A stretch of DNA of 31,711 nt from a virus, in the IMG/VR virus record IMGVR_UViG_3300036401_000348, positions 1 through 31,711 of that record. One strand, given 5' to 3'. The notes beneath the pieces were generated by a model, which was not told the origin of the DNA, searched no databases, and saw nothing but the letters and a program-made list of their open reading frames with translations. Below, in pieces: positions 21,340-29,957 of the stretch (its first letter is position 1; the number at the start of each line of letters is the position of its first letter). Position numbers and translations under genes: made by a program.

Positions 21340-22490
21340 GGCACGTCGACGATGTTGACGGTGATCGTCGACGCCAGGGTCGCGACCTGCCCCGGGGAAA
21401 GCGCAACGTCGCTGCCCGCGCCGTCGACGTCGTAGATCGACGGGTGCGCGCCCTCAGCGGCGCCCTCGATGAAGGACGCGTAGAGATAGCCCTGCGTGTC
21501 GGGGGGCTTGGGAATGCCGCCGATCGGGTACGTGGAGATCGCAGAGGTGAGCGCGGCATCCGCAAGCGTCGAGATGTCGCTAGCCGAGACGCCGTCGGTG
21601 CGCTTCGCCCAAACGGTGAGCGTGCGCGTCACTGGCACTGAGGTGACCGCGAGGACGTCGACGGTCACCGAGTCCGGCCGGGCCACGTCCTCGATGTTGG
21701 CCCGCACCTGATCGAGGTCGCTCGACAGCGGCGTGCCGCTCGGGCTCGCGCAGTAGACCGTAACGGTGCCCGTGCTCGAGTCGGGCGAGATGCTCGACCG
21801 GTTGATGTCGACCGGCGTGCCGTCGAGGCGAAGGGCGCTGTCGACGGCGTACGCGTACGCGCCGCGGGGGCCGCGCACCGAGATCGCCGCCAGCTTGTTG
21901 CGGCACCGCGTGCGCAGGTCGTCGTCGGCCTCGGCGTCGTTGCCGACGACCGCGGTGAGGTTCGTGCACGTGACCCCGAGCAGGGTCGTCTCGAACGCGA
22001 CGATCGAGCCGGGGGGCGCGGTCGACCCGGAGCCGATCTCCACAGCCCGGACATCGATCAGCTTGACGTCGCCGGGGTTGAGAGTGAACGCGGAGACGTT
22101 CGTGTACGCCTTGTTCTGCCCGACGCCTTGCGGCCAGAGGAAGCGAACTTGGTCGGCGGTGAACGAGAAGACGCCCCCGCCGCCGTTCGTAACCTGCACC
22201 TGCCCGGTCGCAAAGGTGGCGTCCTCGCGCTGGACGTTGAACACCTGATCGGCGAGCGTCGTCAGCCACGGCCCTACCGCCGTCTCGAGGAAGCCCGAGC
22301 GGACGAACAAGGCGATCAGGACGGCGAACGCCTGATACATCACCGCGACGACGCGCAGGATCGTGCTCGGCACGCCGCCCTTGCGCCAGCCGCTCGCCGG
22401 CACGCCGAGCGACTCGAGCGAGGCGACAAACGTGTTGAACACCTGATCCACCGTCGGTGGCGTGATCAGATCGTCGATGGCCAAAGGCAT
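21336..22490 (-). CDS. Baseplate J-like protein
   Basis: A 384-aa protein from ATG 22490. It has the domain layout of phage gpJ/gp47 baseplate wedge proteins: a helical N-terminal part (VDQVFNTFVASLESLGVPAS), a beta-sandwich region rich in G-x-G and VxxVN turns, and a C-terminal wedge region (YLYASFIEGAAEGAHPSIYD). In the same relative place as P2 gpJ, after a gpW/25-like gene. Part of the contractile tail baseplate wedge. Confidence 0.75.
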   Translation of the reverse strand: MPLAIDDLITPPTVDQVFNTFVASLESLGVPASGWRKGGVPSTILRVVAVMYQAFAVLIALFVRSGFLETAVGPWLTTLADQVFNVQREDATFATGQVQVTNGGGGVFSFTADQVRFLWPQGVGQNKAYTNVSAFTLNPGDVKLIDVRAVEIGSGSTAPPGSIVAFETTLLGVTCTNLTAVVGNDAEADDDLRTRCRNKLAAISVRGPRGAYAYAVDSALRLDGTPVDINRSSISPDSSTGTVTVYCASPSGTPLSSDLDQVRANIEDVARPDSVTVDVLAVTSVPVTRTLTVWAKRTDGVSASDISTLADAALTSAISTYPIGGIPKPPDTQGYLYASFIEGAAEGAHPSIYDVDGAGSDVALSPGQVATLASTITVNIVDVP

Positions 22491-22859
22491 TCAGGGTACC
22501 CGGATGACGTTGCCCGCCGCGTCCGACTGCAGGACCAAACCGAGGACTTGCTCGTCGGCCACGATGCGAATGTCGATGCGGAAGGAGTTGGAATCGATCT
22601 CGGTGATCGTTGCGGCCGCGCTCGTCACGCGGTCGTCCTTCTCGAGCTCGTTTTCGATCTTCTTCTTGAGGCCCGAGATCGAATCGATCGGACCGGAAAG
22701 CATGTCCTCGAGACCGAGCCCGCGGGCCGGATCGTCGATGTTCGAGCCGGGGGGCTCGATCAAGCGGTGGTAGCAGTCTTGAACGAGGTCCTCGAACGCG
22801 TCCGAGACCTCGGCGCCGTACGGATCCATGTCGTCGAAGCAGCGAATTTCTCGTGCCAT
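22491..22859 (-). CDS. Baseplate protein (GPW/gp25- or Mu gp46-like)
   Basis: A 122-aa protein from ATG 22859 (ATGA overlap). Layout: N-terminal helix, LIEPPGSNIDDPARGLGLED (a gp25-like loop), a helix pair (GLKKKIENELEKDDRVTSAA) and a final beta pair ending LQSDAAGNVIRVP. The gp25/gpW and Mu gp46 families have this order: a turn motif, long helix and C-terminal sheet. Gene order spike, this gene, gpJ supports it. Confidence 0.65.
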   Translation of the reverse strand: MAREIRCFDDMDPYGAEVSDAFEDLVQDCYHRLIEPPGSNIDDPARGLGLEDMLSGPIDSISGLKKKIENELEKDDRVTSAAATITEIDSNSFRIDIRIVADEQVLGLVLQSDAAGNVIRVP

Positions 22860-24016
22860 CAGTCCACTTGCAGCGTTTGGGAGGAGACGTCCGCGGCGAG
22901 AGCGGTCACCGCAGTGCCGAGATCGGTGCAAGGACCGGCGAGCGCCGACAGGGGGCCGGTAGACGCCAGCGCCATCGCCGCGGCGAATGTCTCCAGCGCG
23001 GACACGAGTGACGCCACCGCGGTCGCTCGGGCGACGGGGGACGGTGCGGAGATGATCGCGGGCTTGAACGAGTCGACGACGGGCTTCGCCGGGTCGCCGT
23101 TCAGGAACTTCACCGCGACCTCGGTGCCGGGCAAGACGGTCGCCTTGACGCCGGGCACGCCGTACCAAGGCGAGATCGCGATCGAGTCAGGCGCGCCCGC
23201 CGAGGCAACGACGGCCTGCAAGGTCAGGCGCCCATCGGCAGGGTTCTGCGCGACGACGCGGTAGTGGTACGGCTTTAGGTTCGCCGTGCCGCCGAGCTCG
23301 GCGACCATGCCGGCGAGGAGCGTTGCAAGGCGCGGCTTCGCGTCGTCGCCGCACCAGGCGCTCGCACGGGCGCCGCCGTCGGGCGTGAACGTCTGCTCGA
23401 CGTCGCGGATCGTGAGCGTGTCGAAGCGCGGGTCGCCGGCTAGGATCGTCCCGGGCATCAGGATGGTGTCCGTCGCGATCTCCGCGCGCCGCTGGAACGG
23501 GTCGTACGTGAGCACGTCGACGTCCAGCGGGTTCGCCGGCAGCTGCGGCCGTGGGGCGCCAACCGTCGTGACGCCAGCGAGGGTGACGTACCAGTCCAGG
23601 CCGGCAAGCACTCGGCTTGCCGCGCCCGAGGTGCGCTCGTAGTCGACGCCGAGCGGCACCGGGGGCAAGGTGACGGCCGGGGGCGGTTCGAGGGCCTCGG
23701 CGGCCGTGGCGATGATGACGGCGGCCGGAAGCACGCCCGCGTCGTTGTGAAACTGGCGCGACGAGACGATTTTACCCCACCCGCCGCCCCCGCCGATGAC
23801 GCGCGCGATTGCCTTGTCACCGAACTTCCCCGACGCGGTCGGATCGATCGTTCCGACGAGCACAGTCGTCCCGATCACGAGCGTCGCCGGCCCGAACGGC
23901 GCGACGGGCACGAGCTCGAGATCAAAGTCGACCTCGGCCGTCCAAACGCCCGTCCAGGGCTGGAACAGGCGCACCGATTTGGCGTCTAGCCCGTTCAGGG
24001 TGAGGGTGGTCGTCAC
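22859..24016 (-). CDS. Baseplate hub/spike protein (gpV-like OB-fold region)
   Basis: A 385-aa protein from GTG 24016 (GTGA overlap). The N-terminal half (LDAKSVRLFQPWTGVWTAEV) is a hub-like beta domain. The C-terminal half includes VLPGTEVAVKFLNGDPAKPV, the typical OB-fold strand and turn of gpV/gp5 spikes (VEFLNGDPDRP pattern). The tail beyond residue 330 is Ala-rich. It probably makes the membrane-piercing spike with its hub. No clear lysozyme domain. Confidence 0.6.
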   Translation of the reverse strand: MTTTLTLNGLDAKSVRLFQPWTGVWTAEVDFDLELVPVAPFGPATLVIGTTVLVGTIDPTASGKFGDKAIARVIGGGGGWGKIVSSRQFHNDAGVLPAAVIIATAAEALEPPPAVTLPPVPLGVDYERTSGAASRVLAGLDWYVTLAGVTTVGAPRPQLPANPLDVDVLTYDPFQRRAEIATDTILMPGTILAGDPRFDTLTIRDVEQTFTPDGGARASAWCGDDAKPRLATLLAGMVAELGGTANLKPYHYRVVAQNPADGRLTLQAVVASAGAPDSIAISPWYGVPGVKATVLPGTEVAVKFLNGDPAKPVVDSFKPAIISAPSPVARATAVASLVSALETFAAAMALASTGPLSALAGPCTDLGTAVTALAADVSSQTLQVD

Positions 24017-24561
24017 GGAATGGGCGCGAGGGCCGCGACTTGCGCGGTGAGCTTCTGAATCTCGATGTCGGCGGCGTCCTGCGCGGTCGGCACGACCTTC
24101 GGCGCGTTCGGGATGGCCGCGATCGGCTTGCTGAGGGCCGGTTTCGGCCGGCGAAACTCGAGCAGGTGAATCTCACACTGCCAAATGCCGGTGTCGGTCT
24201 GCTGAAAGCCCGTGACCTTCTCGACCTGACACTCGGTGAAGTGGATGAGCCTCAGGATCGGGTGGTCGACCGTGTACGCGACGCGTCCGGGCGTCTTGAA
24301 CAGCACGCCCTTGGCGAAGGTCTCCCAATCGGCGAAGTGCGAGGCCTCCCACAGGGAGATCTGCACCACCGCGCGCTTGATCGAGTCGCCCTGCCAGATG
24401 GTCGAGCCGCCCGAGGCGCCGTACGGCTCGCGCACGTCGTACCGGCGCTCGAAAGCGCAGTCGGTGATCTCCGCGCGACCGGGGGACGTGAGCCCGCCGA
24501 GAACGATGAAGTCCTGTTGCGGGAATTCCGCGCCTTGGATGATGTCGAGGGCGGTCGGCAT
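24013..24561 (-). CDS. Tail/baseplate initiator-like structural protein
   Basis: A 182-aa protein from ATG 24561, between the tape measure and hub genes. Includes FIVLGGLTSPGRAEITDCAF, ASHFADWETFAKGVLFKTPG and a Pro/Ala-rich C-tail (PIAAIPNAPKVVPTAQDAAD). This location is usual for baseplate-hub or tube-initiator proteins (P2 gpU/Mu gp43-like). No family motif was identified. Confidence 0.45.
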   Translation of the reverse strand: MPTALDIIQGAEFPQQDFIVLGGLTSPGRAEITDCAFERRYDVREPYGASGGSTIWQGDSIKRAVVQISLWEASHFADWETFAKGVLFKTPGRVAYTVDHPILRLIHFTECQVEKVTGFQQTDTGIWQCEIHLLEFRRPKPALSKPIAAIPNAPKVVPTAQDAADIEIQKLTAQVAALAPIP

Positions 24562-24590
24562 TATTGGTTCGAGTTTCCGAAAACGGAAAT

Positions 24591-26495
24591 TCAGGCCGTG
24601 AGGGGCACGCCGGCGCCCGCGAGCACCTGCTCGAGTGCCTTCGTGAGCTGCGCGAGGAAGTTCGGGTCCATGATCTGGGCCGCGGCGTTCGGGCCACTGA
24701 CCTGGATGTTGATCGGCATGGTGACCGTGACGCTGCGCGGCCCACCGGCGCCCCGTCCGCTCTTCGGCGCGTCACCGAGAGAGTCGAGCGAGCTCGACCC
24801 GCCGGGCGCGGCACCCTCGACGCCTCGGTTGAAGCCCTCGACGGTGTTCTTCCCGTAGCCCTCGAACACCTTGGACGGGCTGTGGATGCCAAGCGCGTCC
24901 TTGAAGCCGCCCTTGACGCTCTCGGCGAGGTCCTTCGCGCCGTTGACGAGCTTCGACCCGGCCGACTTGAGCCCGCCGAGGAGCCCGTCGACGATGCTGG
25001 CGCCGAGGTTCGCCCAATCGATGTTTCGGAGCGTCTCGCCGAAGGAGATCCCGAAGTCGGTCGCGACCTGGATCGCGCCGCCGAGGGCGGCGAGGCCCGC
25101 GACGACGGCGCCGACGCCGGCCGCAATGACGGCGAGCCCGACGATCAGCGTGCCGGCAAGGATCTGGCCTGCTTTCAGGGCATTTTGGAGGCTGAATAGC
25201 CCCTTCAGCGTCTCGTTGCCGCCGAACGTCTTGATCAGCGAGTTGCGAAGCTGCAGGAACATGATCGTCGCCTGCAGCGCACCGATCACGAGGCCCTTGA
25301 AGAATTGCTTCGCGAGCGGGGCGCCCTTCACGAGTGCGCCGACGAGGTTCTCGCCGAGCACGGTCACGAGCGTTTTCAAGCCCGCGCCCGAGACGCTGCT
25401 CTCGTCAAACAAATCTGCGAGCGAGCTGAAGGCCTTCAGCAGAGGTTCGAGGTTCACACCCGAGGTCAGTGCCTGCAGACGCTCCTTAATCTTCTCGCCG
25501 ATGACCTCGAGCGACATCATCTTGCGCAGGTTGAGGCCGCCGAACTTCTTCTCGACGGCGTCCTTCAGCGCGGCCGCACCGTCGCCGAGCTTCACCCGGC
25601 CCTCAGCGAGGGCGAGGCGCGCCTGATCGACGCCGACCTTCATGCGCTCGGCTAGCGCCTTCGCCACGTCGTCTCGCTGGACGCCCGTGCCGCGAAGGTC
25701 CTCAGACCCGAGATCGGAACCGAGCGAGAACCGCTGCGTGAGGCGTCCGCGGTCGACAAGGGCCTTCAACTTGTTGCCGGCCTCGTCGCCCATCGCCGCC
25801 GACGCCTGACCGACCGCGTTGAACGTGTCTACGAGCGTCTGCCCCTGGATCCCGCTCTTCGCGAGCGACACCGCAAGATCATTCAGCTCGGACTTGGCCG
25901 TCGGCAGCTTGCGCGCGAGCGCGTCGACCTGCGAGCCGAGCGCGACCGCGTTGGCGGCGCTTCCGGACGCGGCCTCCCTGAGGAGGTTCGCCGAGCGCGC
26001 GGCGTTCGCGCCCTCGATGATGAACTTCCCGAGCGCGACGAGCCCGCCCGCGGTCGCGAGGGCAACGGCAGCGAGCGCCGCGGCGAGGCCGACGGCCGCG
26101 AACTTGAGCGCGCCCATGCCGGCCTCAGAGACCTTCTGACCGCTGACCAGGCCGCTAAATCGCTCCTTCAGCGACGACACGACGCCAGAGAGGAGCTTCT
26201 TCGCGGTCGCGAGGCGGCCCGTCGCTTCCTTGTTGTTCAGAAGCGCGACTTGGGCCTTCGACGCGGCGTCCTTCTCGGCGTTGATCCGAGCCTTCAGCTG
26301 GTCTTTGGCCTTCTTGACGTCATCGGTCGTGCCCTTCAGGCGCCGTAGCGTCTGCGACATCGCCTTGACCGCGTTCTCGCTCTTGAGAATGCGGTCGCGG
26401 AGATCGTCGACCGATTGCGCGGCGTCCTCGGCCGGATCCGACACTTGGTCGTCCAGCCGGATCGAAAACTGTGCCTCTTGGCTATTTCCCGCCAT
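24591..26495 (-). CDS. Tail tape measure protein
   Basis: A 634-aa protein from ATG 26495. N-terminal coiled coil (DDLRDRILKSENAVKAMSQT and further heptads), a hydrophobic middle (ALAAVALATAGGLVALGKFI and LIVGLAVIAAGVGAVVAGLA), helical repeats and a C-terminal domain ending GVPLTA. Long, helix-rich, with membrane-like central segments, it is typical of tape measures that set tail length and help DNA ejection. It lies right after the chaperone frameshift region. At 634 aa it is short for a contractile-tailed phage, so a short tail is predicted. Confidence 0.85.
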   Translation of the reverse strand: MAGNSQEAQFSIRLDDQVSDPAEDAAQSVDDLRDRILKSENAVKAMSQTLRRLKGTTDDVKKAKDQLKARINAEKDAASKAQVALLNNKEATGRLATAKKLLSGVVSSLKERFSGLVSGQKVSEAGMGALKFAAVGLAAALAAVALATAGGLVALGKFIIEGANAARSANLLREAASGSAANAVALGSQVDALARKLPTAKSELNDLAVSLAKSGIQGQTLVDTFNAVGQASAAMGDEAGNKLKALVDRGRLTQRFSLGSDLGSEDLRGTGVQRDDVAKALAERMKVGVDQARLALAEGRVKLGDGAAALKDAVEKKFGGLNLRKMMSLEVIGEKIKERLQALTSGVNLEPLLKAFSSLADLFDESSVSGAGLKTLVTVLGENLVGALVKGAPLAKQFFKGLVIGALQATIMFLQLRNSLIKTFGGNETLKGLFSLQNALKAGQILAGTLIVGLAVIAAGVGAVVAGLAALGGAIQVATDFGISFGETLRNIDWANLGASIVDGLLGGLKSAGSKLVNGAKDLAESVKGGFKDALGIHSPSKVFEGYGKNTVEGFNRGVEGAAPGGSSSLDSLGDAPKSGRGAGGPRSVTVTMPINIQVSGPNAAAQIMDPNFLAQLTKALEQVLAGAGVPLTA

Positions 26496-26703
26496 CGGTC
26501 AGTGCCGCCTTTACGTCACGCATCCACACGGCCAAGTGCAGCGCGCCCGTGCGCGCCTCGATTTCGTCGCCCCCGGCGAAGAGCGCGTGGAGGCAGCTTG
26601 CCGCCGTCCGCGCGTCTCCTTTGGCCTCGCCGTGGAGCTTCAGTATTTTGCGTCGTCGTTGCTCGCCTTCGCCCCGTAGAGCGTCGCGAGCGCATCGGCG
26701 CAC
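26482..26703 (-). CDS. -1 frameshift extension of tail assembly chaperone
   Basis: This frame overlaps the end of the chaperone gene (26640-26703) and runs on to the tape measure start, overlapping it by 14 nt. If ribosomes slip -1 at AAAA (26646-26649), the chaperone continues from its last Lys into ILKLHGEAKGDARTAAS and ends at DGGK, giving about 194 aa. The layout (short chaperone, overlapping extension, tape measure) is the lambda G/G-T and P2 E/E' arrangement. There is no convincing start codon of its own. Confidence 0.55.
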   Translation of the reverse strand: MRRCARDALRGEGEQRRRKILKLHGEAKGDARTAASCLHALFAGGDEIEARTGALHLAVWMRDVKAALTDGGK

Positions 26704-27065
26704 CGAACCGCGGTGCCCGGACGCTTGGCAACCATCGCGAGGTACGCGTCCTGCGACGGGTGCGCGACGTTCGGGAAGACGTAGTCGTGCAGCGTGCGCT
26801 CGTTCAGGCCGACCTTGTCGTTGGAGGCAGCGGCCTGGAACTTCGTGTGCAGGATCGCCGGGCCGAGCTTCACCGCGACGAGGCCGTCGAGCGTGCGCAC
26901 GATCTCGAACGCAGAGCCGCGCGAGCCGCCGAGCTCGCCCTCGAGCTTGGCCTCGAGCTCTAGCTCCTCGAGCTCGCGCGCCTCGGCCGCGGCCGCGCGG
27001 GCGGCCTCCTTGTCTTCTTTCGCCTTGCGCGCGGCCGCGAGGCGAGACTTCAGGTCCTCGCTCAC
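26640..27065 (-). CDS. Tail assembly chaperone (short form)
   Basis: A 141-aa protein from GTG 27065 (GTGA overlap with the tube gene). Charged coiled-coil N-terminus (AAARKAKEDKEAARAAAAEA), then a globular part. It is located between tube and tape measure, where tailed phages encode the chaperone that holds the tape measure. A longer frameshifted form is probable. Confidence 0.65.
   Translation of the reverse strand: MSEDLKSRLAAARKAKEDKEAARAAAAEARELEELELEAKLEGELGGSRGSAFEIVRTLDGLVAVKLGPAILHTKFQAAASNDKVGLNERTLHDYVFPNVAHPSQDAYLAMVAKRPGTAVRCADALATLYGAKASNDDAKY
26646..26649 (-). promoter_or_regulatory. Candidate -1 ribosomal slippery site
   Basis: On the - strand the codons GCA AAA TAC TGA give an AAAA run just before the stop. 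A tRNA-Lys on AAA can re-pair perfectly on AAA after a -1 slip; the P-site Ala codon re-pairs poorly, so this is a weaker site than the classic heptamer. Confidence 0.45.
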
Positions 27066-27538
27066 AGCGGCACCGCCCTAACGACCGAGGCCAGCGGCTT
27101 GCCGTTCTCGACGATCTCGATACACTGGATATCGAGCTCCGTGGTCGCGGCGCCCGTGCCCTCCTCGAGCGAGGGCTTGATCCCCTTGATCCTGCACCCG
27201 ACGCACACGACCGTGATCGGGGGCTGCCCGATCTCGATATACTGCACGATCAGGGTGAACGTGGCGTCGCCGATCGAGCCGAGGCCCTCCACGGCAAGCT
27301 GCGTCGAGAGATCATCCCACGAGTCGCGGAGCATCTTCAGCGTCATCGAGGGGACGCTGTACTTGCCGCTCGTGAACCCGAGCGGGCGGCCGTCTCGCTT
27401 CGCGCCGTAGATGGCCTCACGCTCGCGCGTCTGCTCGTAGTCGAAGGAGATAATCCCCACGTAGGGGATACCGTCGATCTTGAAAGAGACGCTGTTCCAC
27501 GAAACGATCGTGTCGTTCAGACGGACGATGTCAGTCAT
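27062..27538 (-). CDS. Tail tube protein
   Basis: A 158-aa protein from ATG 27538. Beta-rich (WNSVSFKIDGIPYVGIISFD, then GKYSVPSMTLKMLRDSWDD and FTLIVQYIEIGQPPITVVCV), of the right size for the tube of a contractile tail, and it directly follows the sheath gene, as in P2 (FI sheath then FII tube). Confidence 0.75.
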   Translation of the reverse strand: MTDIVRLNDTIVSWNSVSFKIDGIPYVGIISFDYEQTREREAIYGAKRDGRPLGFTSGKYSVPSMTLKMLRDSWDDLSTQLAVEGLGSIGDATFTLIVQYIEIGQPPITVVCVGCRIKGIKPSLEEGTGAATTELDIQCIEIVENGKPLASVVRAVPL

Positions 27539-27540
27539 TT

Positions 27541-29004
27541 TCAGCTACCCGCCGTGACCGCGATCGTCTTGACGAACTTGCTGGTCACTGCAAATTTCTT
27601 CACGTATGCGAGGCGAGAGACCTGGATCTGCCCGGTGAGGGTCGCGCCTTGGTTCGACGTCAGGTTGTCGTTGCGCGAGAGCACGAACTTCGCGCCGCTG
27701 CACCGACGGGGCGTGACGAGCTGCGAGCCGAATTGCGCGTTCACGAGACCTTCGATCTCGGCCGCGTCTTCCTCGGCGATGAAGCCCGTTGCGACGTCCT
27801 TGTTGATGCCCTGAGAAAGGCGCCCGCTGAGAAGCTGGAACGCGATCTCGCACGCCTCGTTCATCACGCGGGCGTGCTGCCAGTAGACGTAGTCGCTGCC
27901 CGACGGCGAGATCAGGAGCGCGTTGTTTACGTAGACGCCCGCGCGACCGGGGAACGACCGCAGCGTCGTCAGACGGAGATCGTCGAGGCCGGGGAACAGC
28001 GCCTCGTCGTGGAACTTCGGGTTCGACTGATCGTCGGCGATCTGGACGCCGGGGAGCGCCCCGTCAGCCACGAAGGCGACGTCGCGCGCGATGTCGACCG
28101 CCATGCCGCGAGCGGCAACAACGGTGGCCACGTAGCGGGTCAGTCGGACGCCGCTGAGGAGTGACGTCAGGTATTCCCCGTCGGCTCCGACGACGACACG
28201 GATGCTCGACATCCCCGACGCGGCCGTCGCCATCGCGGTCGCATACTGCGCCTCGGTCTGTGTAGAGGGATCGCGCTTCACGGTGTTGCAGAGCGCCGTG
28301 CGGTACTTGCCTTCGGCCTCGCGCGCCGCGAGCCACGTGTCGAGATCGGAAACGGTCGTCGCGTCTGCGTCACCGCCGATGTACAGGATCGCGTCCCACG
28401 CGCCGCCGTAGGTCCGAAGCGCCTCGAGCGAAACGAGCAGATCGCTGTTCGTCATCTTCGGGCCCGTGACCGAGCACGCGATGGTCTGACCCGCGAGAAT
28501 CGTCTGCGTCGACGTGCCGAGCGTGAATTGTGCGTTCGTGTTCGGGACGAGGAGCGTGAGCGCGGTCCCGAGCGCCTGCACGCCGCTCGTCGTGAATCCG
28601 CCGTCGCGGCTGTACGTGTACGTGATGCCAGCCGTCCCGAGCGCGCCGCCTGCCACGAACGTGATCAAGATGTCGGCATCGTCGTACGGGTGGACGGACG
28701 TGTCCGCCGCCGGCGTCGCCGTGCCCGGACCCGTGTTCGTCACGGTGCCGTAGGCCGCGGCCGTCGACGGGTTGCCCCGGATGAGCACGACGGGCTTCTG
28801 CGCGACCGCCATATCGTAGGCCGCAGCCTCGACGAGGTTCCCCTCGCCGAAAGTGCCGTACGCGTCGATCTGGCGCGTGAACGAGGAGGGGACGTTGAAA
28901 CTCCCCTTTTGGGAGGTTCCAATGATGGCGAGATTTCCGTCGGGGCTCGGCTTCACCACTCCGGTGTTGCCGTCCGACTTGGTGATCGAAACGCTAGGGA
29001 TCAA
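27541..29004 (-). CDS. Tail sheath protein
   Basis: A 487-aa protein. The start is TTG 29004, which overlaps the upstream stop (TTGA) with CCGGAG upstream; no better ATG is near. Sheath features: N-terminal GNLAIIGTSQKGSFNVPSSF and AYGTFGEGNLVEAAAYD, a middle domain with VVGADGEYLTSLLSGVRLTR, and a C-terminal part (FPGRAGVYVNNALLISPSGS) typical of the conserved sheath core that contracts. This is the clearest evidence for a contractile tail (myovirus). Confidence 0.9.
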   Translation of the reverse strand: MIPSVSITKSDGNTGVVKPSPDGNLAIIGTSQKGSFNVPSSFTRQIDAYGTFGEGNLVEAAAYDMAVAQKPVVLIRGNPSTAAAYGTVTNTGPGTATPAADTSVHPYDDADILITFVAGGALGTAGITYTYSRDGGFTTSGVQALGTALTLLVPNTNAQFTLGTSTQTILAGQTIACSVTGPKMTNSDLLVSLEALRTYGGAWDAILYIGGDADATTVSDLDTWLAAREAEGKYRTALCNTVKRDPSTQTEAQYATAMATAASGMSSIRVVVGADGEYLTSLLSGVRLTRYVATVVAARGMAVDIARDVAFVADGALPGVQIADDQSNPKFHDEALFPGLDDLRLTTLRSFPGRAGVYVNNALLISPSGSDYVYWQHARVMNEACEIAFQLLSGRLSQGINKDVATGFIAEEDAAEIEGLVNAQFGSQLVTPRRCSGAKFVLSRNDNLTSNQGATLTGQIQVSRLAYVKKFAVTSKFVKTIAVTAGS

Positions 29005-29567
29005 ATGGGCTCCGGAACTTTCTCGAGCTCGAACCCGGGGAAGGCCCGGTCCTGAGGCGTGTCGAACATGGGGTGTCGGAACGTGAGCGACGCCTGCAGC
29101 TCACGGCCGAATTGGCGCTCGATCGGGGCGGCCAACCACGCGACCTCTCCCCACTGCGCGCTCGCTTTCGCGAAGTCGTGGACCGCGCGGATCGTCCACT
29201 CGAACAGGTCCTCGACGGCCTCGATCTGCTTGCCCTCGTCGTTCGGCGCCGTCGCATCGACGGCCCACACCGAGACGGTGAGCAGGCGCTCCCACGTGTA
29301 GAGCGCCCTCGCGCTCGCATCCTTCACAGGGGTGCCGAAATGGCGCTGGCCGGGCTGCAGATTCCGATCGAGCTTCAGCTCGCCGCCGCGGCCCGAGCGG
29401 TCGCTCGGGATGAACACGACGCGGTTTGCGCGGCCGGTGCCTTGGTTGACCTGCTTCGACGCCTCTTTCCAGCCAAGGGAGACGTGCGCGGTCACGCCGC
29501 GCGCGGTGAAGAAGGTCTGAACGCCCGTGACCATGGCCACGAGCCCGGACGAAACTGTGACTGCCAC
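29001..29567 (-). CDS. Tail terminator / neck protein candidate
   Basis: A 188-aa protein from GTG 29567. Reads GLVAMVTGVQTFFTARGVTA, a beta-alpha core (ALYTWERLLTVSVWAVDATA), FDTPQDRAFPGFELEKVPEP. Size and position just before the sheath fit the tail terminator protein that caps the tube and sheath. No conserved motif. Confidence 0.5.
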   Translation of the reverse strand: MAVTVSSGLVAMVTGVQTFFTARGVTAHVSLGWKEASKQVNQGTGRANRVVFIPSDRSGRGGELKLDRNLQPGQRHFGTPVKDASARALYTWERLLTVSVWAVDATAPNDEGKQIEAVEDLFEWTIRAVHDFAKASAQWGEVAWLAAPIERQFGRELQASLTFRHPMFDTPQDRAFPGFELEKVPEPI

Positions 29568-29570
29568 GTG

Positions 29571-29957
29571 TTACTTGCTGAGGCGTTCGAAAGCGCGCCG
29601 GCATCCCTCGACGAGGGCGGCGCGGAGAGTCGGGGGAAGGGCCGAGCTCGTCGGCAGAATCGGGCGACGGTGATCGTCGGGCTTCGCGCGCTGGTGGTAG
29701 ACGTACGGCCCGGCGAGCTTCAGGATCACGAACGACCCGTTCGCGCCCGCGGTGACTGCATCCGCCGCCTCGGGAAGCGCACGTCCGCCGTCCTTCTTCG
29801 CGGGCCACGCCTTGCCGTCGACGTCGGTGCCGGCGGCCGCGGTCTTCTTCACTTCGGCCTCGACGAGGGGCGCGGCCTCGACGGCGGCGGCCTCAGCGAG
29901 ACCTTTCATGCTCCGGAGCCGCGCCGCGAACGCGGCGAGGTCCTCGTCGCCGCTCAT
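29571..29957 (-). CDS. Tail completion / virion morphogenesis protein (Phage_tail_S-like)
   Basis: A 128-aa protein from ATG 29957 (ATGA overlap with the glycosyltransferase). The motif GKAWPAKKDGGRAL, then FVILKLAGPYVYHQRAKPDD and RRPILP, is the pattern of phage virion morphogenesis / tail completion proteins (G-x-pW-x-P-k ... HQ ... RPxLP). In P2 and Mu these help join head and tail. Confidence 0.65.
   Translation of the reverse strand: MSGDEDLAAFAARLRSMKGLAEAAAVEAAPLVEAEVKKTAAAGTDVDGKAWPAKKDGGRALPEAADAVTAGANGSFVILKLAGPYVYHQRAKPDDHRRPILPTSSALPPTLRAALVEGCRRAFERLSK

Noticed and set aside
26655-26675. GGGG run earlier in the chaperone as the slip site
   Set aside because: In the chaperone frame a -1 slip there gives poor codon re-pairing; the AAAA before the stop is the better candidate.
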